The position numbers and the translations under genes were made by a program. The notes under the pieces were generated by a model. That model saw only the letters and a program-made list of their open reading frames with translations, was not told where the DNA came from and did no database searches. Below are positions 8,429 to 16,036 of a stretch of DNA of 64,000 bases, piece by piece (the first letter of the stretch is position 1; each line of letters opens with the position of its first letter). This stretch comes from Desulfuromonadaceae bacterium. Its GTDB lineage: Bacteria > Desulfobacterota > Desulfuromonadia > Geobacterales > Pseudopelobacteraceae. The stretch spans positions 1-64,000 of the forward strand of contig JAQUHA010000015.1 of the NCBI GenBank assembly GCA_028683855.1, given 5' to 3'.

Positions 8429-9008
8429 CCTTAATCTCTTTCTTATCAAGGAAGCGAAATGTCGTAGCAAGACACGTAACCTTGGTCATCATTCGGTTAT
8501 TAACATTCTTTACATCAGAAAAGGCAACATTGGTAATATTTACTATACGTGGGAGATTGGCAACTGCCGCAAAGAAATTGGCAACACCAAAATACGAACC
8601 TGAAACAATAATGTCGACAGGCACTTCTGCGTAGAAATCTTTTGAAACTTCAGGTTTTGGACGAAATGTAAGGAAATCCAGACCTGCCGATTTACCGGAA
8701 GTGGTAATGGCGGTTAAAAGTGATGGTATCTCCTTGGAATTTGGCAACTCCGTCAGAGCTTTTGCCAGTTCTTCATTCAAACGGTCATATTCAATTTTAA
8801 GTTTCGGCAGGTTATTGGCAATTTGCGTTTTTTTGGTTATATCGTCCTCTAACTTTACCAACTCTGCTCTAAGAGCATTAAGTTCGTTATGTTTCGGAAG
8901 ATAGAGAAACCAGATCAACGCCGCTATCTCGATAAGCGAGACAAGAACCAGAATGATGATTTTCTGTTTTGTCGGAAGTTTGATTATTTTTTCAATATTT
9001 GCATTCAT
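8397..9008 (-). CDS. pilO: Type IV pilus inner-membrane protein PilO
   Basis: The 203-residue protein has a short cytoplasmic head, one membrane helix (about residues 17-36), a coiled-coil (about 40-90) with many Glu, Leu and Lys, and a periplasmic ferredoxin-like domain (about 95-185). That is the standard PilO plan. It would pair with PilN and hold PilP in the alignment complex. It ends in a Lys-rich tail (K-K-P-A-K-K-K). Its 3' end overlaps the start of pilP. Confidence 0.94.
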   Translation of the reverse strand: MNANIEKIIKLPTKQKIIILVLVSLIEIAALIWFLYLPKHNELNALRAELVKLEDDITKKTQIANNLPKLKIEYDRLNEELAKALTELPNSKEIPSLLTAITTSGKSAGLDFLTFRPKPEVSKDFYAEVPVDIIVSGSYFGVANFFAAVANLPRIVNITNVAFSDVKNVNNRMMTKVTCLATTFRFLDKKEIKDDKKKPAKKK

Positions 9009-9050
9009 ATTCAGACCACCGGAAGATTTCGCATTTTTCAGATTGTTTAT

Positions 9051-9605
9051 TTATGGCTGAGGCGCAGTTGATTCGAGTTTCATTGTTACGTCAAATTTTT
9101 TCAGTTTGATACCCTCTACATCTGCCTGCTGCGATAGCAGCAATTCAACTCCGGCAAAATCGGAGGAAGCCTCAAGATCTCTCATGAACTGAGCAATAAG
9201 ATCTTCAGTATAGGCTACACCTGATATTTTAATATTTTCACCGGCTTCACTATAGTTTGTCAGCCAGAGCTGTTTTGGAGTCATATCGCTTAAAGTTGAA
9301 AGCCTCTGAGCGGGACCGGTCTTGTTTTTTCTCAACTGGTTAAGTACGTCAAGCTTCTTTTTGACCTGCTCTTTGAGCGTCTTTATCTCTTCTATCTTTC
9401 CTATCTTGGCTTTAAGCTCTTTTACTTTATTATTGGCGGCAACTATATCATCTTTGGCTGCTGCAACCTGCACACGCTTTACAACGTATAAGGAAGTAAT
9501 GATTCCGGCGATTAAAACTACAACAACAGCTGCAATTATGATTTGCTGTATTGCTGTTTCTTTCTTTTTTGATACCCTTACGGGTAAAAGATTAATTTTT
9601 ATCAT
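9051..9605 (-). CDS. pilN: Type IV pilus inner-membrane protein PilN
   Basis: The 184-residue protein opens with M-I-K-I-N-L-L-P, the conserved PilN N-terminus that binds the groove of PilM. A single membrane helix (about 22-44), a coiled-coil (about 50-90) and a periplasmic alpha/beta domain follow. Its ATG overlaps the pilM stop by 4 bases, which indicates coupled translation. The gap to pilO is 42 bp with no terminator. Confidence 0.95.
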   Translation of the reverse strand: MIKINLLPVRVSKKKETAIQQIIIAAVVVVLIAGIITSLYVVKRVQVAAAKDDIVAANNKVKELKAKIGKIEEIKTLKEQVKKKLDVLNQLRKNKTGPAQRLSTLSDMTPKQLWLTNYSEAGENIKISGVAYTEDLIAQFMRDLEASSDFAGVELLLSQQADVEGIKLKKFDVTMKLESTAPQP

Positions 9606-10657
9606 TTATCCCCTACCCTCCTTATGGCAAGACCGACCGGTACCGCCATAAACGGAGCGATCTCATGAAGGTATTCAGGGTCAAAATCTTTTTCGTTATA
9701 TTTAAGTTTTGCGAATGGATTAAGTGTTTTAATCGTCAAACCAACTTTTTCAGATATGGTATCGATGAGTTTATAGACTTTAGAGCTGCCGCCGCTGACA
9801 TAAACGGCTGAAATACGTTCATCGTTCGCGGTTGAGTTGTAAAAATCGAGAGAACGACGAATTTCCTGGGTTATGGTTTCGTTTATTTTAAGTATTACAT
9901 TGAGAAGCGCTTCGTTATTTTTTTCCTCAGCAAGCAGTTTTTCAGTCTCGGCATCACTGCTGCTTAATCCGAGCTGTTTCTGAATTTCTTCGGAATAAAG
10001 GTTTCCCCCCATCTGGACATCGCGGGTAAACAACGTAATGCCGTCCTTGATTACATTTATATTCATCACGCTGGCACCAATGTTAACCAGCGCTACTATA
10101 TCTTCAGGAGTTACATCGTGATTCGCTTCAAAAGCATTCTGGACGGCAAATGAATCGACATCAACAACGGAGAGCTGAAGCCCTGATTCGCTGAAAACAG
10201 AAACATAATCGTTAATAATATCCTTTTTGCTGGCGACAAGAAGAACATTCATTTTAGACGGATCGTTGATATCCGGTGACAAAATCTGAAAATCCATATT
10301 TACATCATTTATGTCGAACGGGATATACTGTTCAGCCTCCCAGGATATCTGATCTTCCAACTCCTCCTGAGGCATTGCAGGTAAAATTATTTTTCTTATT
10401 ATTACCGAATTTCCGGATATCGAGCAGACTACATCTTTAATTTTTATGCCAAGACTGCCTACGAGGTTTTTTATAGCTGATGCAATGGCTGCACTATCCA
10501 TAAGAGAGTTGTCAACTATGGCTTCAGGCGGCAGCGGATAAATTCCGACGTTTAACAACTGTAAGACACCCTTGTTTTCTTTAAGCTGAACAGCTTTAAC
10601 AGAACTCGAGCCGATGTCTATACCCACTATTTCTTTTTTCTTTTTGAAAAAAAACAT
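9602..10657 (-). CDS. pilM: Type IV pilus cytoplasmic actin-like protein PilM
   Basis: The 351-residue protein has an actin/FtsA fold. The phosphate-1 motif V-G-I-D-I-G-S-S-S-V-K lies at about residues 12-22, the second nucleotide motif at V-A-L-V-N-I-G-A-S, and the adenosine motif at Y-V-S-G-G-S-S-K. PilM binds the PilN N-terminus in the cytoplasm and couples the motor to the pilus complex. The gene begins 11 bp after the small regulator gene, so the five pil genes and the regulator probably share one transcript. Confidence 0.96.
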   Translation of the reverse strand: MFFFKKKKEIVGIDIGSSSVKAVQLKENKGVLQLLNVGIYPLPPEAIVDNSLMDSAAIASAIKNLVGSLGIKIKDVVCSISGNSVIIRKIILPAMPQEELEDQISWEAEQYIPFDINDVNMDFQILSPDINDPSKMNVLLVASKKDIINDYVSVFSESGLQLSVVDVDSFAVQNAFEANHDVTPEDIVALVNIGASVMNINVIKDGITLFTRDVQMGGNLYSEEIQKQLGLSSSDAETEKLLAEEKNNEALLNVILKINETITQEIRRSLDFYNSTANDERISAVYVSGGSSKVYKLIDTISEKVGLTIKTLNPFAKLKYNEKDFDPEYLHEIAPFMAVPVGLAIRRVGDK

Positions 10658-10668
10658 ATCCAGCCCCG

Positions 10669-10875
10669 TTATTCCTGTCCGAGAAATACTTTATCCTTAT
10701 CCTCAAGACTGTATCCCAATGCAAGGATAATTTTACGCATAGTCTCCACACGACACTCTTCGCCACGTTCTACCCTGTCAACGGTTAAGACAGACAGAGC
10801 AGCTTTGCGCGCAAGTTCCGATTTACTCATCAATCTGGATTCTCTGATTGTTTTTACATTATTTTTCATTTTCAT
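10669..10875 (-). CDS. Small XRE-family helix-turn-helix regulator at head of pil operon
   Basis: The product of about 68 residues is essentially one HTH domain: I-R-E-S-R-L-M-S-K-S-E-L-A-R-K-A, then a recognition-helix region (L-S-V-L-T-V-D-R-V-E-R-G) and R-K-I-I-L-A-L-G-Y-S. No effector domain is present. An in-frame ATG at 10890 has no ribosome site; the ATG at 10875 has GGAA upstream, so I use it with moderate confidence. It precedes pilM directly and has a 14-bp palindrome upstream, so it may regulate its own operon. That role is inferred. Confidence 0.85.
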   Translation of the reverse strand: MKMKNNVKTIRESRLMSKSELARKAALSVLTVDRVERGEECRVETMRKIILALGYSLEDKDKVFLGQE

Positions 10876-10912
10876 AGTTTCACATTCCATAAAACGGCTT
10901 TAGTCTGTGAAA

Positions 10913-10940
10913 CATTTACAATATTTCAGTTACAAGTCAA
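10913..10940 (-). promoter_or_regulatory. Candidate sigma-70 promoter of the HTH-pilMNOPQ operon
   Basis: On the minus strand, -35 TTGACT (10940-10935), a 16-bp spacer and -10 TAAATG (10918-10913). The -10 is weak. Confidence 0.4.
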
Positions 10941-10948
10941 GCTAATTT

Positions 10949-10962
10949 TGCATAATTATGCA
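10949..10962. promoter_or_regulatory. 14-bp palindrome (possible operator) upstream of pil operon
   Basis: TGCATAATTATGCA is a perfect palindrome lying 8 bp upstream of the candidate -35 box. It differs by one base per half from the palindrome at the acpP promoter (22403-22416). Confidence 0.5.
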
Positions 10963-10996
10963 TCATAATACAAAATTCTTTATATATTTTGTAAAT

Positions 10997-11875
10997 CTAT
11001 TCTATATTCTGCACCTGCTCACGCATTTTTTCCATCTCTGCCTTAATATGTATGACAAGGGCAGTAATTTTGGAATCATTAGATTTTGAACCAATTGTGT
11101 TTACCTCTCGATTCATCTCCTGCATTAAAAAATCAAGTTTGCGACCTACCGGTTCAAGACTTTTCAGAGCCGCGTCAAACTGTTTAAAGTGGCTTGCAAG
11201 CCTCACAAGCTCTTCTGTAATATCAGATCTGTCAGAAAGAATTGCTATTTCCTGTGCTAAACGACTCTCTTCTATTTCAGCTCCATCCAGCAACTGATCT
11301 AATCGTATTTTCAATTTCTGGCGATTTTCTATTACCATTTGCGGTGAGCGTGCTTCTATCTCTGCCGTCCACTCTGTAATCTGTTTACGCCTCCCCACCA
11401 AATCAGCCTCCAGTGAAGCACCTTCACATATTCTCATTTCATCAAGAGCCGCAATCGCTTTGTTTATAGCGATAAAGAGGTCTGGCTTCAGCACAGCTTC
11501 ATCAACAGAAGAAGCCAACTCCTTCAGAACACCTTTCTGGGACATAATGAATGATGGTGCGGCATCTTGTGGCAGATTCAGCTCTTTAGCCAACTGCGTA
11601 TAAACTTCAAAATAAGCGCGGGCAAGCCCCATATCGAGCTGCGGTGTAATATTTGCGGAAACGGTTTCTGTCAACTGAACAGAAATCTCAATCTTGCCAC
11701 GTTTTAGAACTGCCGCAGCCATCCGTTTTATTTCGTTTTCAAATGCAAATAATGAGCGGGGTAGACGTACTGATATTTCACCGTACCGATGATTGACGGA
11801 TCGTATTTCAACCGTAAAGTTTCCCGCAGATGAGGCAGCTTCACCCTTGCCGTATCCAGTCATGCTTTTTATCAC
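10997..11875 (-). CDS. yicC: YicC/YloC-family endoribonuclease
   Basis: The 292-residue protein starts with M-I-K-S-M-T-G-Y-G-K-G, the family signature, and continues with V-E-I-R-S-V-N-H-R-Y. The C-terminal part carries R-K-L-D-F-L-M-Q-E-M-N-R-E-V-N-T-I-G-S-K, the conserved catalytic-end motif, and an acidic helix ending in E-M-R-E-Q-V-Q-N. Members cleave RNA and help sRNA turnover in E. coli. The length fits the family. The gene ends just before the pil regulator's upstream region; no strong terminator is seen, only a weak inverted repeat at 10969-10993. Confidence 0.95.
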   Translation of the reverse strand: MIKSMTGYGKGEAASSAGNFTVEIRSVNHRYGEISVRLPRSLFAFENEIKRMAAAVLKRGKIEISVQLTETVSANITPQLDMGLARAYFEVYTQLAKELNLPQDAAPSFIMSQKGVLKELASSVDEAVLKPDLFIAINKAIAALDEMRICEGASLEADLVGRRKQITEWTAEIEARSPQMVIENRQKLKIRLDQLLDGAEIEESRLAQEIAILSDRSDITEELVRLASHFKQFDAALKSLEPVGRKLDFLMQEMNREVNTIGSKSNDSKITALVIHIKAEMEKMREQVQNIE

Positions 11876-11969
11876 TAAATCACCTCTTGTATATATTTTA
11901 TCAATCGAGCCTTTTGCAAAAGCGTCAATATGATAATGTCTTCAAGTTATGTCGGAACTATTCAGTCAG

Positions 11970-12006
11970 AAAAAAAATAAGAGCCAACCTGATTACAGGA
12001 AGGCCC
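11970..12006 (-). terminator. Terminator of desulfoferrodoxin gene
   Basis: On the minus strand, GGGCC and CCTG pair with CAGG and GGCTC around a TAAT loop, and a TTATTTTTTTT tract follows. It lies 29 bp after the stop codon. Confidence 0.75.
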
Positions 12007-12034
12007 TTAAATATACAGAATCAAGCAAATAATA

Positions 12035-12415
12035 TTAACCTTGTGCAGACCACTGGCCGTGCAGATTGCACAATTCACGAGCCGTGACAGTAGAAGCGGT
12101 TACATTAAATATTGCTTCAGCGACCTCTCCAGGCTTTAAAAACTGGCGATATGCTTTACCGTCAGCTATCAACTCAATCCACTCTATATAATGTTTCTCT
12201 TCCATAGGGTGTGCAACAGACCCAACGGTCACCTTAAAACCGCCTGCAACTTTCTCAATAACAGGAAGATGTTTTTCCTTTGCTGCATCAACAGTATTCT
12301 CCGTCAGCAGAAGCATCTCTTCATCACAGCAGGTTAGAGTACCGCCTCCGGCATGCAGCACCTCAACAATATTTCCGCACACATTGCATTTGTAAATTTC
12401 CAGTAATTTTGCCAT
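12035..12415 (-). CDS. dfx: Desulfoferrodoxin (superoxide reductase, 2Fe type)
   Basis: The 126-residue enzyme reduces superoxide to peroxide without making oxygen. The N-terminal desulforedoxin centre has Cys at about 10, 13, 29 and 30 (YKCNVCG...LTCCDEEM). The catalytic centre II ligands are seen as [17 protein letters not shown] and C-N-L-H-G, including the conserved Glu-Lys-His and the terminal Cys/His. The open frame extends to 12460, but AGGAGA precedes the ATG at 12415 and the family starts M-x-K-x-x-E-I-Y-K-C, so 12415 is the start. It lies 51 bp after rubrerythrin, so superoxide and peroxide removal are encoded together. Confidence 0.95.
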   Translation of the reverse strand: MAKLLEIYKCNVCGNIVEVLHAGGGTLTCCDEEMLLLTENTVDAAKEKHLPVIEKVAGGFKVTVGSVAHPMEEKHYIEWIELIADGKAYRQFLKPGEVAEAIFNVTASTVTARELCNLHGQWSAQG

Positions 12416-12466
12416 TGAATTAATTCTCCTTTCATTTTTTATCGCTCTGCAACAGAGCAATTATTT

Positions 12467-13045
12467 TCACCAGTTTTCACCCAGTAATTCAAAATGCGCC
12501 TTAGGATGGAGACAGGCTGCACAAACTTCTGGTGCCTCTTTAGCTGTATGGATGTAACCGCAATTGATGCATCGCCACACTACATCGCCATCTCTGGTAA
12601 AGACACGTCCTGCATCTATATTTGCAAGAAGTTCCCGATATCTCTTTTCGTGCTGTTTCTCAGCTACAGATATCGCTGTCCAAGCCGCTGCTATAGAAGG
12701 AAAACCCTCTTCTTTTGCCGTAGCGGCAAAGGCTGGATAAAGAAGAGTATACTCCTCCTGTTCACCGTTAGCTGCAGCGAGAAGATTCTCGGCAGTGCTG
12801 CCAAGTTTACCTGCCGGAAAAGACGCAGTTATCTCAACTTCGCCACCTTCAAGGAATTTGAAGAACCTTTTTGCATGTTCTTTTTCCTGATTGGCGGTCT
12901 CTTCAAAAACATTGGCAATCTGAACAAAACCCTCTTTCTTGGCAATTCCAGCGAAATACGTATAACGATTTCGCGCCTGACTCTCGCCGGCAAAAGATTT
13001 AAGGAGATTTTGCTCAGTCTTTGTACCTTTAATCGTTTTTTCCAT
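12467..13045 (-). CDS. rbr: Rubrerythrin (peroxide reductase)
   Basis: The 192-residue protein has a ferritin-like four-helix domain (residues about 1-145) with the diiron ligands in E-S-Q-A-R-N-R-Y, E-E-T-A-N-Q-E-K-E-H and V-A-E-K-Q-H-E-K-R-Y. A C-terminal rubredoxin-type iron site follows, with WRCINCGYIH and CAACLHPKAHF. This is the normal full-length rubrerythrin plan. It reduces hydrogen peroxide in anaerobes and is the first gene of an operon with desulfoferrodoxin. AGGAGG lies 7 bp before the ATG. Confidence 0.97.
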   Translation of the reverse strand: MEKTIKGTKTEQNLLKSFAGESQARNRYTYFAGIAKKEGFVQIANVFEETANQEKEHAKRFFKFLEGGEVEITASFPAGKLGSTAENLLAAANGEQEEYTLLYPAFAATAKEEGFPSIAAAWTAISVAEKQHEKRYRELLANIDAGRVFTRDGDVVWRCINCGYIHTAKEAPEVCAACLHPKAHFELLGENW

Positions 13046-13087
13046 CTATATACCTCCTGATACATTTAAATACGACAGATATTGTCT

Positions 13088-13115
13088 TTTATACATTACT
13101 TTATTTTTTTTGCAA
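13088..13115 (-). promoter_or_regulatory. Candidate sigma-70 promoter of rubrerythrin operon
   Basis: On the minus strand, TTGCAA (13115-13110), a 16-bp A/T-rich spacer and TATAAA (13093-13088). It lies just after the gltA terminator and about 40 bp before the rubrerythrin start. Confidence 0.45.
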
Positions 13116-13120
13116 GCAGT

Positions 13121-13151
13121 AAAATAAAAGGGGGCGCATTTCTGCGCCCCC
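13121..13151 (-). terminator. Terminator of citrate synthase gene
   Basis: Perfect 9-bp stem: GGGGGCGCA (minus 13151-13143) pairs with TGCGCCCCC (13138-13130) around a GAAA loop, followed by TTTTATTTT on the minus strand. Confidence 0.88.
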
Positions 13152-13180
13152 TCAGTGATAGAATAACTATATCAACAAAC

Positions 13181-14509
13181 TTATGCCAACTCACGTCCGC
13201 CAGCAGCAGCCCATTTTTCAAGCATTGCCGTAGTAACAGATTTCGGACGCTCAAGAGCGTAGCCGAGACCACGATCCCAGGTGATGTTAGCCATGCAGCC
13301 GAGTGCACGACCTACACCAAACAGAACAGTGTAGAATTCAAACTCTGTTAAGCCGTAGTACATCTGGATTACGCCGGACTGTGCATCTACGTTCGGCCAT
13401 GGGTTTTTGGTTTTGCCGTGCTCGGTGAGAACGCCCGGAGCAACTTCAAAGATCATAGCGATAACTTTGAACAGCGGGTAGTCTTTAAGACCTGGGGTAT
13501 TCTGGCAGAATTCACGCTGTGAAGTATAGCGTGGATCTGTTTTACGGAGAACCGCATGACCATAACCAGGAATAACCTGACCGGCATTAAGAGTATCCCA
13601 AAGAGCTGCCTTGATCAGCTCTGCAGTAGGCTCTACATCTTTGCAGTATTTTTCCTGGAATTTGAGAGTCCAGTCAAGAACTTCCTGATTTGCAAGACCA
13701 TGCAGAGGACCGGCAAGACCGTTCAGACCTGCTGAGTATGCGTAGTATGGATCAGAAAGAGCGGAGTGTACAAGATGGGTTGTGTGAGCTGATACGTTAC
13801 CGGACTCGTGATCGGAGTGCAGAATGAAGTACATACGTGCAACATCCTTGTATTCATCACTCTGACCAATCATGTGTGCAAAGTTGGCACCCATGTCCAG
13901 AGTCGGGTCGATATCAATCTGCTTGTCGTTACGATATTTCAGGTTATAAATAAAAGCAGCTATAACCGGAATACGGGCAACGATATCGCAGGCATCTTCA
14001 TATACATATTCCCATGCAACCATTTTGTTGAATTTGCCTGAGTTGTAGAAACCGGCAAATTTTGAATCCTTCTGGAGTGCCAGCATGGCTACGGAAAGCA
14101 TTACCATTGGGTGGCTGTCACGCGGGAGAGCGCGAACTGCATCAAAAACATACTGTGGAACGACCTGACGTGTTTTCCACTCTGCAACAACTTCAGCAAC
14201 CTGAGCTTCAGTCGGAATATCCCCTGTAAGAAGCATATACCAGAAGGACTCAACGGTCGGATATGCAGAACCAGGTGCCTTGGGCAGCGCAGCAAAAGTC
14301 TCAGGAATGGTTTTACCACGGAAACGGATTCCTTCCTGTGGATCCAGGTAGGAGATATCTGTTACGAGTGAACGGATATCACGAGCACCACCGATACACT
14401 GATCAATGGTAACTTTGTCGATAACAACCTGACCAAATTCTTTTACAAGTTTGGTGGTACGTGGGCGGTGTTCCTCGATCTTCAACTTGAGCGTGTCTTT
14501 CAGGGCCAT
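13181..14509 (-). CDS. gltA: Citrate synthase, mitochondrial-like type
   Basis: The 442-residue enzyme condenses acetyl-CoA and oxaloacetate in the TCA cycle. The active-site block L-H-S-D-H-E-S-G-N-V-S-A-H-T-T-H and the following L-N-G-L-A-G-P-L-H-G-L-A-N-Q-E-V are almost the mitochondrial sequence. G-Y-G-H-A-V-L-R-K-T-D-P-R-Y and the later R-A-L-G supply the oxaloacetate and CoA contacts. A eukaryote-like citrate synthase is known in Geobacter, where acetate oxidation depends on it. AAGGAGAG precedes the ATG. The gene stands alone with its own promoter region and terminator. Confidence 0.97.
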   Translation of the reverse strand: MALKDTLKLKIEEHRPRTTKLVKEFGQVVIDKVTIDQCIGGARDIRSLVTDISYLDPQEGIRFRGKTIPETFAALPKAPGSAYPTVESFWYMLLTGDIPTEAQVAEVVAEWKTRQVVPQYVFDAVRALPRDSHPMVMLSVAMLALQKDSKFAGFYNSGKFNKMVAWEYVYEDACDIVARIPVIAAFIYNLKYRNDKQIDIDPTLDMGANFAHMIGQSDEYKDVARMYFILHSDHESGNVSAHTTHLVHSALSDPYYAYSAGLNGLAGPLHGLANQEVLDWTLKFQEKYCKDVEPTAELIKAALWDTLNAGQVIPGYGHAVLRKTDPRYTSQREFCQNTPGLKDYPLFKVIAMIFEVAPGVLTEHGKTKNPWPNVDAQSGVIQMYYGLTEFEFYTVLFGVGRALGCMANITWDRGLGYALERPKSVTTAMLEKWAAAGGRELA

Positions 14510-14622
14510 TGTTTTACTCTCCTTTTTGTGATGTGGGCTTAAAGCCGGATAAAAAGCCTGTACAGCTTCCTAACAGTAATCTATTAGTTTTTACGGGGAG
14601 AAACCGGACTCTTTTACAGCAT

Positions 14623-14674
14623 ACCGTATACAATTTGCACTGATGTTATACTCGACCGTATACGAAAAATGCAA
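14623..14674 (-). promoter_or_regulatory. gltA promoter region with paired 9-bp direct repeats
   Basis: ACCGTATAC occurs at 14623-14631 and again at 14655-14663, 32 bp apart (three helical turns). A candidate -10 TATAAC (minus 14650-14645) lies between them, with a weak -35 TTGCAT (14674-14669) 18 bp upstream. The pair is well placed for a repressor that loops or binds cooperatively over the promoter. Confidence 0.45.
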
Positions 14675-14695
14675 CAAAAATTTTACATCGATAAA

Positions 14696-15889
14696 TCAAA
14701 CCAGAATAACAAGTTCATCGCTGGAGCGAGTCAGACGTTTAAGACCTTCATTACTCAAATAAAAAGTATTTTCAATGCCGACTGCGCCTTCGCCTGGAAA
14801 AACAACTTTTGGTTCAAAAGCAAACACCATTCCAGTTTCCATCAGCATATTATTAAATCCGCGGGCAATAAAGGGGTATTCATCAATTTCGATTCCAAGA
14901 CCATGCCCTATAAATGACACCTGTGAACCTTTAGCTCCCATAAAATTATCGCCATATCCCATTTCAACAGCCATTGCCGAACACCTGTCGTAGATTTCCC
15001 CCCAGCTGACACCAACTTCGACAATACTGGTCATAAGCTCCTGAATTTCAAGCATATCGTCAAAAGCTTTTTTCATAAGTTCACTGGGCTGACCGACTGA
15101 AAAAATCCTGGTAAGATCGCTTAGATAACCGTCAGCGCACCCCGCAAAATCTATGATAACCATTTCATTCGCTTCAATTCGCTTAAGTCCGGCACCCTGC
15201 CCGAAAGAGGGGTTAAGTCCCATACCACCTAATGGCGTGTCAGGGTATCCCGGCACTGCACTGTCGGTTCCGGAGAATATCTGGGCGTAAAAAAGTTCTG
15301 AATTAAAAGCACGCATCCGTATCAAACCCTGGTGTCCATCTTTACGAGCGATATATTCCAGTTCTGCCGCAAGCTCGAGGTCTGTCATTCCGACAGCAAT
15401 AATCTCTTTAGCCCGCTGATATACCCGATCCACCTGATCAGCAGCGTCTTTTAAAAGATGTATTTCATATTTTGACTTTATCATTCTGACACGCCTGATT
15501 AAAGGTGTTGCGTCTACAAATACCGCATTTGGATATAGCTCCTGATATCTACGATAAAAGTTGACAGGGAGGACATCCAGTTCCAAACCAATCCGCTGTG
15601 GCACTCCGTATCCGTATTTAGACAATATAGGCGGAATATCTTTGATTGATTCAAAGGGAAGGACCTCCTTCAATCCTGACTCCATTCTGGCTCGCCCCAC
15701 TTCCTTACGCACCATAAAAAGTGGTTGACCTGATGCAGGAACATAGAGATTTCCTTTCTGAACAGTACCGGTGAAATAAAAGAGATCGGCATTCTGAATT
15801 ATAATTACAGCGTCCAGTGATGCCTCAAGCATATAGTCCTGAAGTTTTTTACATCGATATTCAAGTTCTACAGCCGGTGTTAAACGCAT
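14696..15889 (-). CDS. M24-family aminopeptidase (Xaa-Pro dipeptidase type)
   Basis: The 397-residue protein has an N-terminal creatinase-like domain (about 1-150) and a C-terminal pita-bread metallopeptidase domain. The metal ligands are visible: Asp in V-I-I-D-F-A-G, Asp in S-D-L-T-R-I-F, His in G-H-G-L-G-I-E-I-D-E, Glu in F-A-F-E-P-K and Glu in G-I-E-N-T-F. It probably removes residues next to proline in the cytoplasm. AGGAGA lies before the ATG. It is preceded by an orphan response-regulator gene and followed by the gltA promoter region; no operon partner is obvious. Confidence 0.9.
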   Translation of the reverse strand: MRLTPAVELEYRCKKLQDYMLEASLDAVIIIQNADLFYFTGTVQKGNLYVPASGQPLFMVRKEVGRARMESGLKEVLPFESIKDIPPILSKYGYGVPQRIGLELDVLPVNFYRRYQELYPNAVFVDATPLIRRVRMIKSKYEIHLLKDAADQVDRVYQRAKEIIAVGMTDLELAAELEYIARKDGHQGLIRMRAFNSELFYAQIFSGTDSAVPGYPDTPLGGMGLNPSFGQGAGLKRIEANEMVIIDFAGCADGYLSDLTRIFSVGQPSELMKKAFDDMLEIQELMTSIVEVGVSWGEIYDRCSAMAVEMGYGDNFMGAKGSQVSFIGHGLGIEIDEYPFIARGFNNMLMETGMVFAFEPKVVFPGEGAVGIENTFYLSNEGLKRLTRSSDELVILV

Positions 15890-15958
15890 TGATATTCTCC
15901 TGTATACGAAAGTTTTATGTAGCTAAAGTGATTTAACTCATCAGGATTAAAGATTAAT

Positions 15959-15980
15959 TTCCTGATAATTTCATCAGGAA
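15959..15980. other. 8-bp inverted repeat between regulator and peptidase genes
   Basis: TTCCTGAT (15959-15966), a 6-base loop, ATCAGGAA (15973-15980). A third half-copy, ATCAGGATT, lies at 15940-15948. On the minus strand it is followed by ATTAATCTTT, a poor T tract, so it is either a weak terminator for the regulator gene or a protein-binding site before the peptidase gene. Confidence 0.45.
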
Positions 15981-16036
15981 TCGTATGTTCCGGTATTTTT
16001 CAAAAAACCTCAATCAAGCACAAGCATGAACCATGG

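Noticed and set aside
10969-10993. TACAAAA/TTTTGTA inverted repeat as yicC terminator
   Set aside because: The stem is all A/T with an 11-base loop; too weak to call.
12494-13060. 188-residue plus-strand frame
   Set aside because: It is antisense to rubrerythrin; its composition reflects the complementary strand.
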